From positions 1,860,001 through 1,924,000 of the forward strand of contig NZ_CP080421.1 in NCBI RefSeq assembly GCF_019457515.1: DNA of 64,000 nt. Reading direction: 5' to 3'. Position numbers and translations under genes: made by a program. Under the pieces are notes generated by a model. The model saw nothing but the letters and a program-made list of their open reading frames with translations. It did not search any database and was not told the DNA's origin. This document shows, piece by piece, positions 17,488 to 27,549 of the stretch (within the stretch, counting starts at the first letter, position 1; every line of letters starts with the position of its first letter). Source of the DNA: Shewanella mesophila (GTDB taxonomy: Bacteria; Pseudomonadota; Gammaproteobacteria; Enterobacterales; Shewanellaceae).

Positions 17488-17607
17488 TTATTAAATCTAT
17501 GCTAATCACTTGTTTTTATAGCTTATAAATAATATTGATTAAAACTTCGGCTTTTTAGACCAACCTTATATACACTTAAGGAGTAATGTCTAAAAAGGAG
17601 TTAGGTT

Positions 17608-18024
17608 ATGGAGTCGATGAAAGTCGTTGATTATATGGACCGTCAACCTGTGTTATTACATGCTGATATGACACTGGCGGCTGCGGTAGAAAAGCTGCTC
17701 ACACAAAAAAAACTCGGGGCAGCTGTGGTCGATTTACAAGGTAATTTAGTGGGATTTTTGTCGCAACAAGATTGTTTGGCTGTCATGTTAAAAAGTACCT
17801 ATCACTGTGATTTAACTGCGAATGTTAGCGATTGTATGCGTACCGATGTGTTAACAGTAACGAAAGAAACTCCCATAATCACTTTGGCCGAGCAGATGTT
17901 GCAAGCTAAACCCAAAATATATCCTGTTGTCGATCAAGGTAAAGTCGTTGGGATCATCGATAGAAACTTGGTACTTAGAGCTATCAATGTTTCGATGCAA
18001 GAGTGTTATCTCAAGCCCGCTTGA
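17608..18024 (+). CDS. CBS-pair domain protein
   Basis: 138 residues made of two CBS motifs (about 8-62 and 75-132) and nothing else. The N-terminal VVDYMDRQPVLLHADMTLAAA and the second repeat starting CMRTDVLTVTKETPI are typical, each ending in the GNLVGFLSQQD / GKVVGIIDRNL signature. CBS pairs bind adenine nucleotides or SAM and act as energy sensors. AAAAAGGAG precedes the ATG at about 9 bases. It is divergent from the hydrogenase operon and shares its control region, so a redox or energy-sensing role linked to respiration is possible but unproven. Confidence 0.85.
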   Translation: MESMKVVDYMDRQPVLLHADMTLAAAVEKLLTQKKLGAAVVDLQGNLVGFLSQQDCLAVMLKSTYHCDLTANVSDCMRTDVLTVTKETPIITLAEQMLQAKPKIYPVVDQGKVVGIIDRNLVLRAINVSMQECYLKPA

Positions 18025-18048
18025 TATTGTTCATAAAATAGCCCGCAA

Positions 18049-18094
18049 ACGTCCACCTTTTGACAAGACACATTGTTTGACAAAAGGTGAACGT
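18049..18094. terminator. Imperfect inverted repeat after the CBS gene
   Basis: ACGTCCACCTTTTG (18049-18062) pairs with CAAAAGGTGAACGT (18081-18094) with one mismatch; the loop is 18 bases and can pair further. A T-tract is lacking, so it may be a processing or Rho-dependent end rather than a strict intrinsic terminator. Confidence 0.45.
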
Positions 18095-18180
18095 TATTAA
18101 GGGATAAATACGTCATTTGCCATACCCAAAGGCCCTGTTAATTGGTAGGATCATCTCTTTGTGTCTTTCGTTAATGGGTT

Positions 18181-21100
18181 TTGCATTTGAATTCGCCACT
18201 TCATCCCCTGTCTAATGCCTTTTTAAAGCTGTGTTATCAAACAGATGCGTCTAAAATAAGACGTCGCCTTTTTCGCTTAAATAAGCAAGCTGACTCAGAT
18301 AAGAAGCGTGACGAATTAAGCAAACTTGAAGAGCTCGCTGTTGCTGCTGCCGCTAAGGTTGAGCAGCGCCGCGAGGGTAGACCTGAGATCCGTTATCCTG
18401 AAGAGCTACCTATTTCGCAAAAGCGAGATGAGATCGCCCGAGCGATAGCGGGTCATCAAGTGGTGATTGTTGCAGGTGAAACGGGTTCGGGGAAGACTAC
18501 CCAGTTACCTAAGATCTGCTTAGAGCTAGGCTTAGGTACTCGAGGGCTGATTGGTCATACTCAACCTCGTCGTTTAGCCGCTCGCAGCGTTGCCACTCGT
18601 GTGGCAGAGGAGCTGAACAGCCCGCTTGGTGAAGTGGTGGGCTTTAAGGTGCGTTTCGCCGATGCGATAAAGCCAAGTTCTTACGTTAAATTGATGACCG
18701 ATGGTATTTTATTGGCGGAGCTGACCTCCGATAAGTTTCTCGATCAGTATGACACCATCATTATTGACGAGGCTCACGAGCGTAGCCTCAATATCGATTT
18801 CATATTGGGGTATCTAAAAAATGTTCTTAAGAAGCGTCCCGATCTAAAAGTGATCATCACCTCGGCAACCATTGATGTTGAGCGTTTCTCCCAACATTTC
18901 AATAATGCCCCCGTCATTGAAGTATCCGGGCGTACCTATCCGGTGGAAACTCGCTATCGCCCGTTAGTGCGTGAGCAAGATGAGGATCTGGATTTAACCG
19001 AAGGAATTTTTGCGGCGGTCGAAGAACTGATGCAAGCAGGCCCTGGCGATATTTTGATCTTCATGAACGGTGAGCGAGAAATTCGTGATGTCGCCGATCA
19101 GCTGAATAAACAGCAATATCGTGATACAGAAATTCTCCCTTTATATGCGCGCCTCTCCTATGGTGAGCAGTCAAAAGTATTTAAGAGCCATATTGGTCGG
19201 CGTATCGTGTTGGCAACCAACGTGGCCGAAACCTCGCTTACTGTGCCAGGTATTCGATATGTCATCGACCCTGGTACGGCGCGTATTAGCCGATACAGCT
19301 ACCGCACGAAGGTGCAACGACTACCCATTGAGCCCATTTCTCAGGCCAGTGCTAATCAGCGTCAAGGCCGTTGTGGTCGTGTGGCGCCAGGGATCTGTAT
19401 TCGGCTTTATGATGAGCTAGATTTCAATAATCGCCCGGAGTTTACCGATCCAGAGATACTGCGAACGAATCTCGCGTCGGTGATTTTACAGATGCTCGCT
19501 ATTGGACTCGGCGATATCGAAGGCTTCCCCTTTATTCAACCGCCCGATTCACGTTATATCCGCGATGGTTTTTTGCTGCTTGAAGAGCTGCAATCGGTTC
19601 AAAAAAACAAGGGACAGTTGCAGTTAACGCCTCTTGGTCGCCAATTGGCGGCTATTCCTGTGGATCCTCGACTTGCACGAATGGTGATTCAAGCGAACGA
19701 ATATGGCTGTTTACATGAGACGTTGGTGATCACCGCTGGCTTGTCGATTCAAGATCCCCGTGAGCGGCCGATGGATAAAAAGCAGGCCGCCGATGAATGC
19801 CACCGCCGCTTTAATGATAAAGATTCTGATTTTATGGCATGGGTGAATCTCTGGGAGCACATTAAGACAGAGCAAAAAGCCTTATCGGCTAGTCAATTTA
19901 GAAAGCTGTGTAAACAGGAGTTTTTAGCCTATTTGCGTGTGCGCGAATGGCAAGACTTATACGCCCAGCTACGCCAAGCCGTGCATGATCTTAAATGGAA
20001 GCTCAACAGCGAACCAGCAGATTATGAATTGCTGCATAAATCCTTGTTAACGGGTTTGTTAAGTCATATTGGCTTTAAAGACAAAGATAATGAGTATTTA
20101 GGTGCCCGTAACCGTAAGTTCTTTGTGTTTCCAGGTTCTCCTCTAGCAAAGAAAGGGCCTAAATGGATCATGGCGGCGGAGATGACTGAGACCTCGCGGC
20201 TGTTTGCGCGTTGCTGCGCCAAAATTCAACCTGAGTGGGTAGAGCCATTAGCCGCGCACCTCGTTAAGAGAAACTATCTAGAGCCCCATTTTGAGGCGAA
20301 ACAGGGCAGTGTAGTCGCGCTGGAGAATCAGCAGCTTTATGGACTCACGATAGTGAATCGGCGCCGCACTCAATATGGCCCGATAAACCCTGTCGAAGCG
20401 CGGGAGATCTTTATTCGCAGCGCTCTTGCCGATGGTGAATTGCGTACCAACGAAGCCTTCTTTGTTAAAAACCGTAAGTTGCTCGAGGACATTGAAGCGT
20501 TAGAGCATAAATCTCGTCGCCGGGATATTTTGGTCGATGAGCAGGCGTTAGTGGACTTTTATGAGCCTAGGATCCCGCAAGGGATCTATAACGCGCCTAA
20601 ACTGCTGAGCTGGTGGAAGCAGCAAAAGAAAACCAATCCCGATCTGCTCGACTTTGAACGAGAGCAGCTGATGAAGCGGGGCGACGAGCATGTGTCTGCG
20701 CTGGATTTCCCCGACTATTGGCACCAAGGCAACTTAAAGTTGAGCCTGAGTTACCATTTTGAACCCGCAGATCTTGATGATGGTGTCTCGGTTCATATTC
20801 CTGTTGCACTTTTAAATCAAATTGATAATGCAGGTTTTGACTGGCTAGTTCCGGGTCTGAGAGAAGAGAAATGTATCGCATTAATCAAGTCGCTACCTAA
20901 GACCTTACGGCGTAACTTTGTGCCTGCGCCCGATTACGCGAAAGCGTGTTTACAGGCGATGAATTCGACCGGTATGAGTCTACTCGATGCGATGTGCAAA
21001 CAGCTACTACGCATGAGCGGCATGCGGATCTCACCCGATGATTTCGATACATCTCAATTGACAGCACACCTGTTGATTAATTTTAAGGTGGAAGACGATA

Positions 21101-22062
21101 AGGGACGGTTAGTCGCCCAGAGTCGCGATTTAGAATCCCTAAAAGGTCAACTTCAAGGTCAAGTGACGCAAGCAATTCGAAATGTCGCAGAGACAGGCAT
21201 AGAGCAAAAACAGCTCACTGAATGGAGTTTTGGTGCTTTACCTAAACAATATGAAAAGCGTAAAGGTAACTTTGAGGTTAAAGCTTTTCCTGCTCTAGTG
21301 GATGACAAAACCAGTGTGTCAATCGCGCTGTTTGATGATGAAAATGAGGCTAAGCGAGCCCATCGCAGCGGATTGCAGCGACTGTTATTAATCAATATTC
21401 CCTCACCGGTGAAACATCTACAAAATACCTTGCCCAATAAAGCGAAGTTGGCGATGTATTTTAATCCCTTTGGCCAAGTGCAGATCTTAATTGACGATAT
21501 TCTTTCGGCAGCGGTGCAGCAGCTATTGGATGAAAAAGGCTTAGATGTTCGCAGCGCAGAGCAGTTCGATTCCGCAAAAGAGTGGGTTCGCCAAGAGCTT
21601 AATCCGACAGCGGCTAAGATAGCTTTGCAGGTTGAGGAAATTTTGACCTTATATCAGAAAGTTAAAAAACGTTTGAAGGGTAAGATCAGTCTAGATATTG
21701 CTTTTGCCATGAGCGATATCCAGACTCAACTCGATAAGTTGGTCTTTAAAGGATTTGTCGAGCAATGTGGTTGGCAGCGACTGGCTGACATAGTGCGCTA
21801 CCTTAAAGCGATTGATAATCGATTGGATAAACTGCCGGTCGATCCCAACAGAGATAGATTACATCTGCACAGTATTACCAATGTGCAAAATCTGCTGGAT
21901 CAACAGTTGGCGAAGGTCCCGAGAACATCACCAGTGCCAGAAGCACTGCTTGATGCGCGTTGGATGATAGAAGAGTATCGAGTGTCCTGTTTTGCACAGG
22001 TATTAGGTACGGCGTACCCTATTTCAGAAAAGCGGATCATTAACCGAATAAATGAAGTTTAG
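18181..22062 (+). CDS. hrpA: ATP-dependent RNA helicase HrpA
   Basis: 1293 residues, matching the ~1300 of E. coli HrpA, a DEAH-box helicase involved in mRNA processing and resolving stalled ribosomes. Walker A GETGSGKTT lies at about 99-107, DEAH in IIIDEAHERS near 200, motif III TSAT and motif VI QRQGRCGR, followed by the ratchet/OB regions and a long C-terminal HrpA-specific domain (DUF3418 type). The start is uncertain: the frame is closed by TAA at 18172 and offers only TTG codons (18181, 18187) before the conserved region. No clear ribosome site is visible, so initiation may be weak. Closed by a good terminator. Confidence 0.95.
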   Translation: MHLNSPLHPLSNAFLKLCYQTDASKIRRRLFRLNKQADSDKKRDELSKLEELAVAAAAKVEQRREGRPEIRYPEELPISQKRDEIARAIAGHQVVIVAGETGSGKTTQLPKICLELGLGTRGLIGHTQPRRLAARSVATRVAEELNSPLGEVVGFKVRFADAIKPSSYVKLMTDGILLAELTSDKFLDQYDTIIIDEAHERSLNIDFILGYLKNVLKKRPDLKVIITSATIDVERFSQHFNNAPVIEVSGRTYPVETRYRPLVREQDEDLDLTEGIFAAVEELMQAGPGDILIFMNGEREIRDVADQLNKQQYRDTEILPLYARLSYGEQSKVFKSHIGRRIVLATNVAETSLTVPGIRYVIDPGTARISRYSYRTKVQRLPIEPISQASANQRQGRCGRVAPGICIRLYDELDFNNRPEFTDPEILRTNLASVILQMLAIGLGDIEGFPFIQPPDSRYIRDGFLLLEELQSVQKNKGQLQLTPLGRQLAAIPVDPRLARMVIQANEYGCLHETLVITAGLSIQDPRERPMDKKQAADECHRRFNDKDSDFMAWVNLWEHIKTEQKALSASQFRKLCKQEFLAYLRVREWQDLYAQLRQAVHDLKWKLNSEPADYELLHKSLLTGLLSHIGFKDKDNEYLGARNRKFFVFPGSPLAKKGPKWIMAAEMTETSRLFARCCAKIQPEWVEPLAAHLVKRNYLEPHFEAKQGSVVALENQQLYGLTIVNRRRTQYGPINPVEAREIFIRSALADGELRTNEAFFVKNRKLLEDIEALEHKSRRRDILVDEQALVDFYEPRIPQGIYNAPKLLSWWKQQKKTNPDLLDFEREQLMKRGDEHVSALDFPDYWHQGNLKLSLSYHFEPADLDDGVSVHIPVALLNQIDNAGFDWLVPGLREEKCIALIKSLPKTLRRNFVPAPDYAKACLQAMNSTGMSLLDAMCKQLLRMSGMRISPDDFDTSQLTAHLLINFKVEDDKGRLVAQSRDLESLKGQLQGQVTQAIRNVAETGIEQKQLTEWSFGALPKQYEKRKGNFEVKAFPALVDDKTSVSIALFDDENEAKRAHRSGLQRLLLINIPSPVKHLQNTLPNKAKLAMYFNPFGQVQILIDDILSAAVQQLLDEKGLDVRSAEQFDSAKEWVRQELNPTAAKIALQVEEILTLYQKVKKRLKGKISLDIAFAMSDIQTQLDKLVFKGFVEQCGWQRLADIVRYLKAIDNRLDKLPVDPNRDRLHLHSITNVQNLLDQQLAKVPRTSPVPEALLDARWMIEEYRVSCFAQVLGTAYPISEKRIINRINEV

Positions 22063-22083
22063 CCCTCGTTTTTATTGAACTTA

Positions 22084-22109
22084 AGCACCTGTTAGCAGGT
22101 GCTTTTTTT
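22084..22109 (+). terminator. Rho-independent terminator of hrpA
   Basis: AGCACCTG (22084-22091) pairs with CAGGTGCT (22096-22103) around TTAG, followed by seven T. It lies 22 bases after the hrpA stop. Confidence 0.9.
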
Positions 22110-22481
22110 ATATCCGTTTTTTCCAACTACCTCTATCGATATATTTTGTCATTTTAATCCACCTTATCGCTTACAAATTAGCCAATTAAGAGCTATGTTT
22201 CAGTAGATTATGAATAGCTAATTCATTCATTTTGTTGTTTTCTCAATCGAAAATTGTAGTTATAGCGAGTGATCCAGGTTTTATCTGTATTAAAAGGATG
22301 ATCCAGATCAAACATGCGTACTGTTTACCGATTAAGAGGTATACAGAATGTTAACTCATTATTGCTAACATGATGCGTAAGGAGATTGGTGCTGCAATAG
22401 GCTGTCTTACTTAACAAAATTTGGCTCATGTCGTCGTTCTGCACGTTAGGTGTAAAACCGACATGAACTGTTGGAGGATGC
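22110..22481. other. nap operon promoter region
   Basis: About 370 bases between the hrpA terminator and napE, AT-rich, with no reading frame of note. An FNR-type operator at 22298-22311 is the only recognisable signal; the region downstream of it should carry the nap transcription start. Confidence 0.6.
22298..22311 (+). promoter_or_regulatory. FNR/EtrA-type operator for napEDABC
   Basis: ATGATCCAGATCAA matches TTGAT-N4-ATCAA at nine of ten defined bases. It is centred about 177 bases before the napE ATG, leaving room for a promoter and leader. Anaerobic induction of nitrate reductase by an FNR homologue is the expected regulation in this group. Narrowing the start site needs transcript data. 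Confidence 0.6.
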
Positions 22482-22640
22482 ATGAGTTCCACATCAAATG
22501 AAGAGAAAAGTTTAGAACTAAGAATATTTGTGTTTCTAACCGTTTTTCTTGCACCACTGCTTTCAGTGTTACTGGTTTCTGGATTGGGTTTTGCTATCTG
22601 GTTTAGTCAGATCATCATGGGGCCGCCTGGCGCTGGCTAA
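22482..22640 (+). CDS. napE: Periplasmic nitrate reductase accessory membrane protein NapE
   Basis: 52 residues. Charged N-terminus with EEKSLELRIFVFLTVFLAP, one transmembrane helix (LLSVLLVSGLGFAIWF) and the terminal IMGPPGAG, the signature of NapE (ELRxFxFLTVxLAP...GPPG). Role unclear; NapE occurs in NapC-dependent Nap systems. GGAGG sits 4-5 bases upstream of the ATG at 22482; a second ATG at 22478 is in another frame. First gene of the nap operon. Confidence 0.9.
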   Translation: MSSTSNEEKSLELRIFVFLTVFLAPLLSVLLVSGLGFAIWFSQIIMGPPGAG

Positions 22641-22695
22641 TCTACAGTCATTAAATTAGTAAGCAAAAATTATTAAATAAAGAGTGATTTTATCA

Positions 22696-22953
22696 ATGAG
22701 CAAAGAACTTCACGTAACAAGCTTGGTGGTTCAGGTTAAACCTGAACATATGTCTAGTGTTAGGCAAGCCATTATGAAGATGGAAAATGCTGAGTTGTCT
22801 GTTAACGATGAGGTGAAACTGGTTGTGGTGCTAGAAGGCGAGACTCAGAAAGGATTATTGGCAGACATTGAAACCATTAATCATATCGAGGGCGTGTTGT
22901 CGGCTGCCATGGTGTATCACCAAAGTGAAGTGCTTGAAGAAGGTGAAAAATGA
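22696..22953 (+). CDS. napD: NapA signal-peptide chaperone NapD
   Basis: 85 residues of ferredoxin-like fold. Visible are [19 protein letters not shown], the [10 protein letters not shown] strand and [13 protein letters not shown], the NapD pattern. It binds the Tat signal of NapA until the molybdenum cofactor and Fe-S cluster are in place. A GTG at 22684 would add four residues, but ATG 22696 gives the family start. Its stop overlaps the napA ATG by four bases, so the chaperone and its client are translationally coupled. Confidence 0.93.
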   Translation: MSKELHVTSLVVQVKPEHMSSVRQAIMKMENAELSVNDEVKLVVVLEGETQKGLLADIETINHIEGVLSAAMVYHQSEVLEEGEK

Positions 22954-25445
22954 ACATGAATAGACGCGAATTTATGAAGGCAAACGCGGCAATGACTGCT
23001 GCTGCCGCTGCTGGACTAGCGCTACCTGCTGGCGCGAGCAACTTAATTACCAGTTCAGAGCAAACTAAACTTGAGTGGAACAAAGCACCTTGTCGTTTCT
23101 GCGGCACTGGGTGTTCGGTGATTGTCGCTACCCGTGATGGCAAAGTTGTCGCCACCCATGGCGATGCAGAGAGTGAAGTTAACCGCGGCTTAAACTGCAT
23201 TAAAGGTTACTTCCTGTCGAAAATCATGTATGGAAAAGACAGACTCAATACGCCTATGCTTCGAATGACTAACGGCAAATATGATAAGCATGGTGAGTTT
23301 ACGCCTATTAGTTGGGATACCGCTTTCGATACTATGGCGCAGAAGTGGAAACAGACCATCAAGGCCAAAGGTCCTACTGCGATAGGCATGTTTGGTTCGG
23401 GTCAGTGGACGGTTTGGGAAGGTTATGCGGCTTCGAAACTGATGAAAGCTGGTTTTGGTTCAAATAACATTGACCCCAATGCGCGTCACTGCATGGCGTC
23501 TGCCGTGGGTGGATTTATGCGTACCTTTGGTATTGATGAGCCAATGGGATGTTATGACGATATGGAACATGCCGATGCCTTTGTGCTTTGGGGATCGAAC
23601 ATGGCCGAGATGCATCCTATCTTGTGGAGCCGAGTAACAGATCGTCGTTTAAGTGCGCCTCATGTCAAAGTGTCTGTGTTATCGACCTTTACCCATAGAT
23701 CATTCGATTTAGCCGATTTAGGTATTGTCTTTACACCACAAACTGATCTGGCGATGCTTAATTTTATTGCCAATTACATCATTCAAAATGATGCGGTTAA
23801 CTGGGATTTTGTTAACAAGCATACCAATTTCCGTAAAGGTGAAACCGATATCGGTTATGGGCTTCGTCCTACTCATCCGTTGCAGCAAAAAGCCAAGAAC
23901 GTAAAGACTGCTGGTAAGTCGACGCCAATCGATTTCGAGGCATTTAAAGCCTTTGTTGCCGATTATGATGTGACATCTGTGAGTAAGCTCTCTGGTGTTC
24001 CAGAAGATAAATTAATCGAATTAGCGAAGATTTATGCCGATCCGAATACCAAGGTGACCTCATTTTGGACCATGGGTTTCAACCAGCATACTCGTGGTGT
24101 GTGGTGTAACAACCTGATTTATAACATTCACTTGTTAACAGGTAAGATCTCAACACCGGGTAACAGTCCGTTTTCGTTAACGGGTCAGCCATCTGCTTGC
24201 GGCACAGCACGTGAAGTGGGCACTTTCTCTCATCGTTTACCTGCAGATTTAGTGGTTAACAATCCCGAGCATCGCAAGATTGCCGAGAAAATTTGGAAGA
24301 TCCCCGATGGTATCATTCCACCTAAACCAGGTTATCACGCCGTAGAGCAGAACCGTCGTCTTAAAGATGGCGATATCAATGCCTATTGGGTTCAAGTGAA
24401 CAACAATATGCAGGCGGGACCGAATATTAATGAAGAGGGTTTGCCTGGTTACCGCAATCCTGAGAATTTCATCGTAGTATCAGATGCGTATCCAACCGTT
24501 ACCACTCAGGCTGCCGATCTTATTTTACCGACGGCGATGTGGGTAGAAAAGGAAGGGGCATACGGTAATGCGGAGCGCCGCACTCAGTTCTGGCACCAAA
24601 TGGTAAAAGCTCCTGGAGAATCGCGTTCAGATCTATGGCAATTAATGGAGTTTTCTAAGCGTTTTACTACCGATGAGGTGTGGCCAAAAGAGGTGCTTGC
24701 AGCGAATCCACAGTACAAGGGCAAAACCCTGTTTGAAGTCCTTTATCAAAATGGCAATGTTGATCAATTCCCATTAGAGCAAGCCGACCCTAAGTACATG
24801 AATGAAGAGGCTCATCATTTTGGTTTTTATGTCCAAAAAGGTTTGTTTGAAGAATACGCCGCGTTCGGTCGTGGTCATGGCCATGATTTAGCGCCGTTCG
24901 ATACTTATCACCAAGTACATGGTCTACGTTGGCCAGTGGTCAATGGCAAAGAGACTAAATGGCGTTTCCGTGAAGGAAGCGATCCATATGTCAAGCCAGG
25001 TGCTGGATTTGAATTTTACGGTAAGCCTGACGGTAAAGCGGTTATCTTTGCCTTGCCTTATGAGCCTGCAGCCGAGTCGCCAGATGAAGAGTATGACATC
25101 TGGTTGTCAACGGGGCGCGTATTAGAGCATTGGCATTCAGGATCGATGACACAGCGTGTTCCTGAGTTGTATCGTGCTTTCCCTGATGCCGTCTGTTTCA
25201 TGCATCCTGATGATGCTAAGAAGCGTGGGTTGCGTCGTGGTGACGAGGTCAAAGTGATTTCACGCCGTGGTGAGATTAAGACTCGAGTCGAGACTCGTGG
25301 TCGAAACAAGCCGCCAGTGGGACTCGTATTTGTGCCTTGGTTTGATGCAAGCCAGCTTATTAATAAGGTCACTCTTGATGCGACAGATCCACTGTCAAAG
25401 CAAACAGACTTTAAGAAATGTGCGGTTAAAGTGGTTAAGGCGTAA
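22950..25445 (+). CDS. napA: Periplasmic nitrate reductase catalytic subunit NapA
   Basis: 831 residues, the family length. NapA reduces nitrate to nitrite in the periplasm with a bis-MGD Mo centre and one 4Fe-4S cluster. The Tat signal NRREFMK is at residues 4-10. Cluster cysteines are 48, 51, 55 and 83 (CRFCGTGC...NC). The Mo ligand is Cys181 in NARHCMAS. Other Nap landmarks are [17 protein letters not shown] and the C-terminal [13 protein letters not shown]. No truncation or substitution of key residues was noticed. NapD overlaps its start and NapB follows 11 bases after the stop. Confidence 0.97.
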   Translation: MNMNRREFMKANAAMTAAAAAGLALPAGASNLITSSEQTKLEWNKAPCRFCGTGCSVIVATRDGKVVATHGDAESEVNRGLNCIKGYFLSKIMYGKDRLNTPMLRMTNGKYDKHGEFTPISWDTAFDTMAQKWKQTIKAKGPTAIGMFGSGQWTVWEGYAASKLMKAGFGSNNIDPNARHCMASAVGGFMRTFGIDEPMGCYDDMEHADAFVLWGSNMAEMHPILWSRVTDRRLSAPHVKVSVLSTFTHRSFDLADLGIVFTPQTDLAMLNFIANYIIQNDAVNWDFVNKHTNFRKGETDIGYGLRPTHPLQQKAKNVKTAGKSTPIDFEAFKAFVADYDVTSVSKLSGVPEDKLIELAKIYADPNTKVTSFWTMGFNQHTRGVWCNNLIYNIHLLTGKISTPGNSPFSLTGQPSACGTAREVGTFSHRLPADLVVNNPEHRKIAEKIWKIPDGIIPPKPGYHAVEQNRRLKDGDINAYWVQVNNNMQAGPNINEEGLPGYRNPENFIVVSDAYPTVTTQAADLILPTAMWVEKEGAYGNAERRTQFWHQMVKAPGESRSDLWQLMEFSKRFTTDEVWPKEVLAANPQYKGKTLFEVLYQNGNVDQFPLEQADPKYMNEEAHHFGFYVQKGLFEEYAAFGRGHGHDLAPFDTYHQVHGLRWPVVNGKETKWRFREGSDPYVKPGAGFEFYGKPDGKAVIFALPYEPAAESPDEEYDIWLSTGRVLEHWHSGSMTQRVPELYRAFPDAVCFMHPDDAKKRGLRRGDEVKVISRRGEIKTRVETRGRNKPPVGLVFVPWFDASQLINKVTLDATDPLSKQTDFKKCAVKVVKA

Positions 25446-25456
25446 GGAGCATCACC

Positions 25457-25936
25457 ATGAAACTAATAATAAATGTGACTTTAGCCGTGATCATGAGTGC
25501 AAGTGCTTTTGCGGCTTTTTACAGCGATGCGGCAAGTGTGCCAGATGAAAAAATTGCCACGTTAAGGCAAGCGCCAATAGCGACGAACCCTACGCCACCT
25601 GTGATGCAAAAAGTGCGCAACACAGATGTAAAAGAGGTGCGTAACTATCCGATGCAGCCGCCAGTTATTCCTCATAAGATTGATGGCTATCAAATTGATC
25701 TTAAAGTGAATAAATGTATGTCTTGCCACGCTCGCAAGCGTGTAGGTGACTCACAAGCGCCTATGGTGAGCGTGACTCACTATATGGATAGGGAAAATAA
25801 TTTCTTGGCAGATTTGTCGCCAAGACGCTATTTCTGTACTCAGTGCCATGTGCCGCAGCTCGACGCGAAGATGTTAGTTGAAAATGATTTCATTGATATT
25901 GATCATCTCATTAAAGCTGAAGCGGCTAAGCACTAG
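25457..25936 (+). CDS. napB: Nitrate reductase dihaem cytochrome NapB
   Basis: 159 residues. Electron-transfer partner of NapA. A signal peptide (MKLIINVTLAVIMSASAFA) is followed by two CxxCH sites, CMSCH at 87-91 and CTQCH at 127-131, and by the conserved PMQPPVIPHKIDGYQID and VTHYMDR segments with the distal His ligands. GGAG precedes the ATG at 25457 by 9 bases. It lies between napA and napC, as expected when NapC is the electron donor. Confidence 0.96.
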   Translation: MKLIINVTLAVIMSASAFAAFYSDAASVPDEKIATLRQAPIATNPTPPVMQKVRNTDVKEVRNYPMQPPVIPHKIDGYQIDLKVNKCMSCHARKRVGDSQAPMVSVTHYMDRENNFLADLSPRRYFCTQCHVPQLDAKMLVENDFIDIDHLIKAEAAKH

Positions 25937-25946
25937 GAGTTAACCC

Positions 25947-26534
25947 ATGTTAGATAAGTTAAAAAAAATCTGGCAGGTATTAAGAAAACCGAGTGTGCAT
26001 TACAGCTTAGGCTTTCTAACCTTAGGTGGATTTGTCGCTGGGGTGATCTTTTGGGGGGGATTTAACACCGCTCTAGAAGCGACAAACCAAGAGGCATTTT
26101 GTATTGGTTGTCATGAAATGGAAAATAACGTGTATCAGGAGCTAAAAACCACGATCCATTTCACTAACCGAAGTGGTGTGCGTGCAACCTGTCCTGACTG
26201 CCATGTGCCACATAACTGGACAGATAAGATCGCACGTAAGATGCAAGCATCCAAAGAAGTTTGGGGCAAGATATTTGGCACGATCAATACACGTGAGAAG
26301 TTTGAATCTAAGCGACGTGAACTCGCTGAACATGAGTGGGCACGGTTAAAAGCCAACGATTCTTTAGAGTGTCGTAACTGCCATAACTTTGATTATATGG
26401 ACTTTACGCGCCAATCGACACGCGCAGCTAATATGCACTCCACATCATTAGCCAGTGGCGAGAAGACTTGTATCGATTGTCATAAAGGTATTGCTCACCA
26501 CTTACCCGATATGCAAGGTGTAGAAGGTTTCTAA
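25947..26534 (+). CDS. napC: Tetrahaem quinol dehydrogenase NapC
   Basis: 195 residues, NapC/NirT family. A single N-terminal helix (about residues 19-40) anchors it. Four haem sites are CIGCH (52-56), CPDCH (82-86), CRNCH (142-146) and CIDCH (175-179). It oxidises membrane quinol and feeds NapB. Because the operon has napC and lacks napG/H, this is the NapC-dependent (alpha) arrangement rather than the NapGH type of S. oneidensis. A strong terminator follows. Confidence 0.96.
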   Translation: MLDKLKKIWQVLRKPSVHYSLGFLTLGGFVAGVIFWGGFNTALEATNQEAFCIGCHEMENNVYQELKTTIHFTNRSGVRATCPDCHVPHNWTDKIARKMQASKEVWGKIFGTINTREKFESKRRELAEHEWARLKANDSLECRNCHNFDYMDFTRQSTRAANMHSTSLASGEKTCIDCHKGIAHHLPDMQGVEGF

Positions 26535-26560
26535 CTTTTTACTTTTATCTCCGCTAAGCA

Positions 26561-26591
26561 AACGCCAGCAATCATCTCGCTGGCGTTTTTA
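26561..26591. terminator. Rho-independent terminator of the nap operon
   Basis: AACGCCAGC (26561-26569) pairs with GCTGGCGTT (26579-26587), 9-base loop, then a T-run. The following LysR gene ends 38 bases further on the opposite strand, so the hairpin may act in both directions. Confidence 0.9.
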
Positions 26592-26628
26592 TTTCTACTT
26601 ATACCATTCTCTTTATCATCGATTCGCT

Positions 26629-27549
26629 TCAAGAGGTCACCGAGTTGATGATCATCTCTCGCAACCAGCGGTGGCTGGAGTCGAACTCAAAATGCTCATG
26701 CCATAACAGCACGTAGGAGCCTGGTATTAACTCAGTTGGAACGGGAAGGGTGACCAACTTGAAATGCGGTATCATCTCTTGTGCGTATTTAGCTGGCGAG
26801 CACAGAATTAAGTCACTCTGCTCACATAGTTGCATTGCACAACGAAAATCAGTGAGATTGACGGCGATGTCACGTTTTAAATGTTTTATCTGCAATACAT
26901 CATCGAGTAGCCAATGGGAGATCCCACCAAATGTCACTTGCAGGTGACGATATTTTAAAAAGGTGTTCAAATTCCACTCTTCATCGAGTAGTGGGTGTCC
27001 CTCACGCACAAGGCAGAGCGAATGATCGCGAGTGAGTTCGGCATAGTTTAAAGATTTTGGTAGGTTTTTAATGTGCAGTAATGAGCGGTCATCCCTTTCT
27101 CGGACGGTAATACCAAGATCATTGTCGCATCTTAACAGCCGCTCCATGCTGTCGTTATGCCAAGTATGGCTATCTATCGTGACGTTAGGCGCTTGCTTGA
27201 GGAGTTGGGGCATAAAATGGGGGTAGGTGAGTGAGTATGCCGTTTCAACCAGCTCGATTCGAAAACGTCTGCGGCTCTTTGAGGGATCGAAATCACTAGG
27301 ACGCGTTAACTTTGCGACTTGATTTAATATCTGTCTTATTTCTGGACCTAACTGCTTTGCTTTAGGGGTTGGGCGCAGACCACGTGCTGTGCGTTCAAAG
27401 AGTTGGTCGTCGAAGGATTCTCTGAGCTTATTGAGCTGTTTACTCACTGCGGATTGACTTAAATGCAGGCGCTCTGCTGCTGAGGTGACACTTTGCTCCT
27501 CGAGTAATACTTCGAGTACCGTGAGTAAGTTGAAATCAAATTGCTTCAA
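26629..27549 (-). CDS. LysR-family transcriptional regulator
   Basis: 306 residues. N-terminal winged helix-turn-helix (FNLLTVLEVLLEEQSVTSAAERLHLSQSAVSKQLNKLR), followed by FERTARGLRPTPKA and a PBP2-type effector domain with the FRIELVETAYSLTYP start. It converges on the nap operon and is not obviously divergent from a target. Its upstream region (27550-27893) faces a small exported-protein gene, the best candidate target by position. The effector is unknown. It resembles NhaR/LeuO-like members only in general form. Confidence 0.88.
   Translation of the reverse strand: MKQFDFNLLTVLEVLLEEQSVTSAAERLHLSQSAVSKQLNKLRESFDDQLFERTARGLRPTPKAKQLGPEIRQILNQVAKLTRPSDFDPSKSRRRFRIELVETAYSLTYPHFMPQLLKQAPNVTIDSHTWHNDSMERLLRCDNDLGITVRERDDRSLLHIKNLPKSLNYAELTRDHSLCLVREGHPLLDEEWNLNTFLKYRHLQVTFGGISHWLLDDVLQIKHLKRDIAVNLTDFRCAMQLCEQSDLILCSPAKYAQEMIPHFKLVTLPVPTELIPGSYVLLWHEHFEFDSSHRWLREMIINSVTS

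Larger units (their letters stand above)
17267..17607. other. Divergent control region between hyaA and the CBS-protein gene
   Basis: 341 bases with no open frame. It contains an FNR-type palindrome near the hya side (17352-17365), a CRP-like site near the CBS side (17472-17487) and AT-rich sequence between. No RNA gene was seen. Confidence 0.7.
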
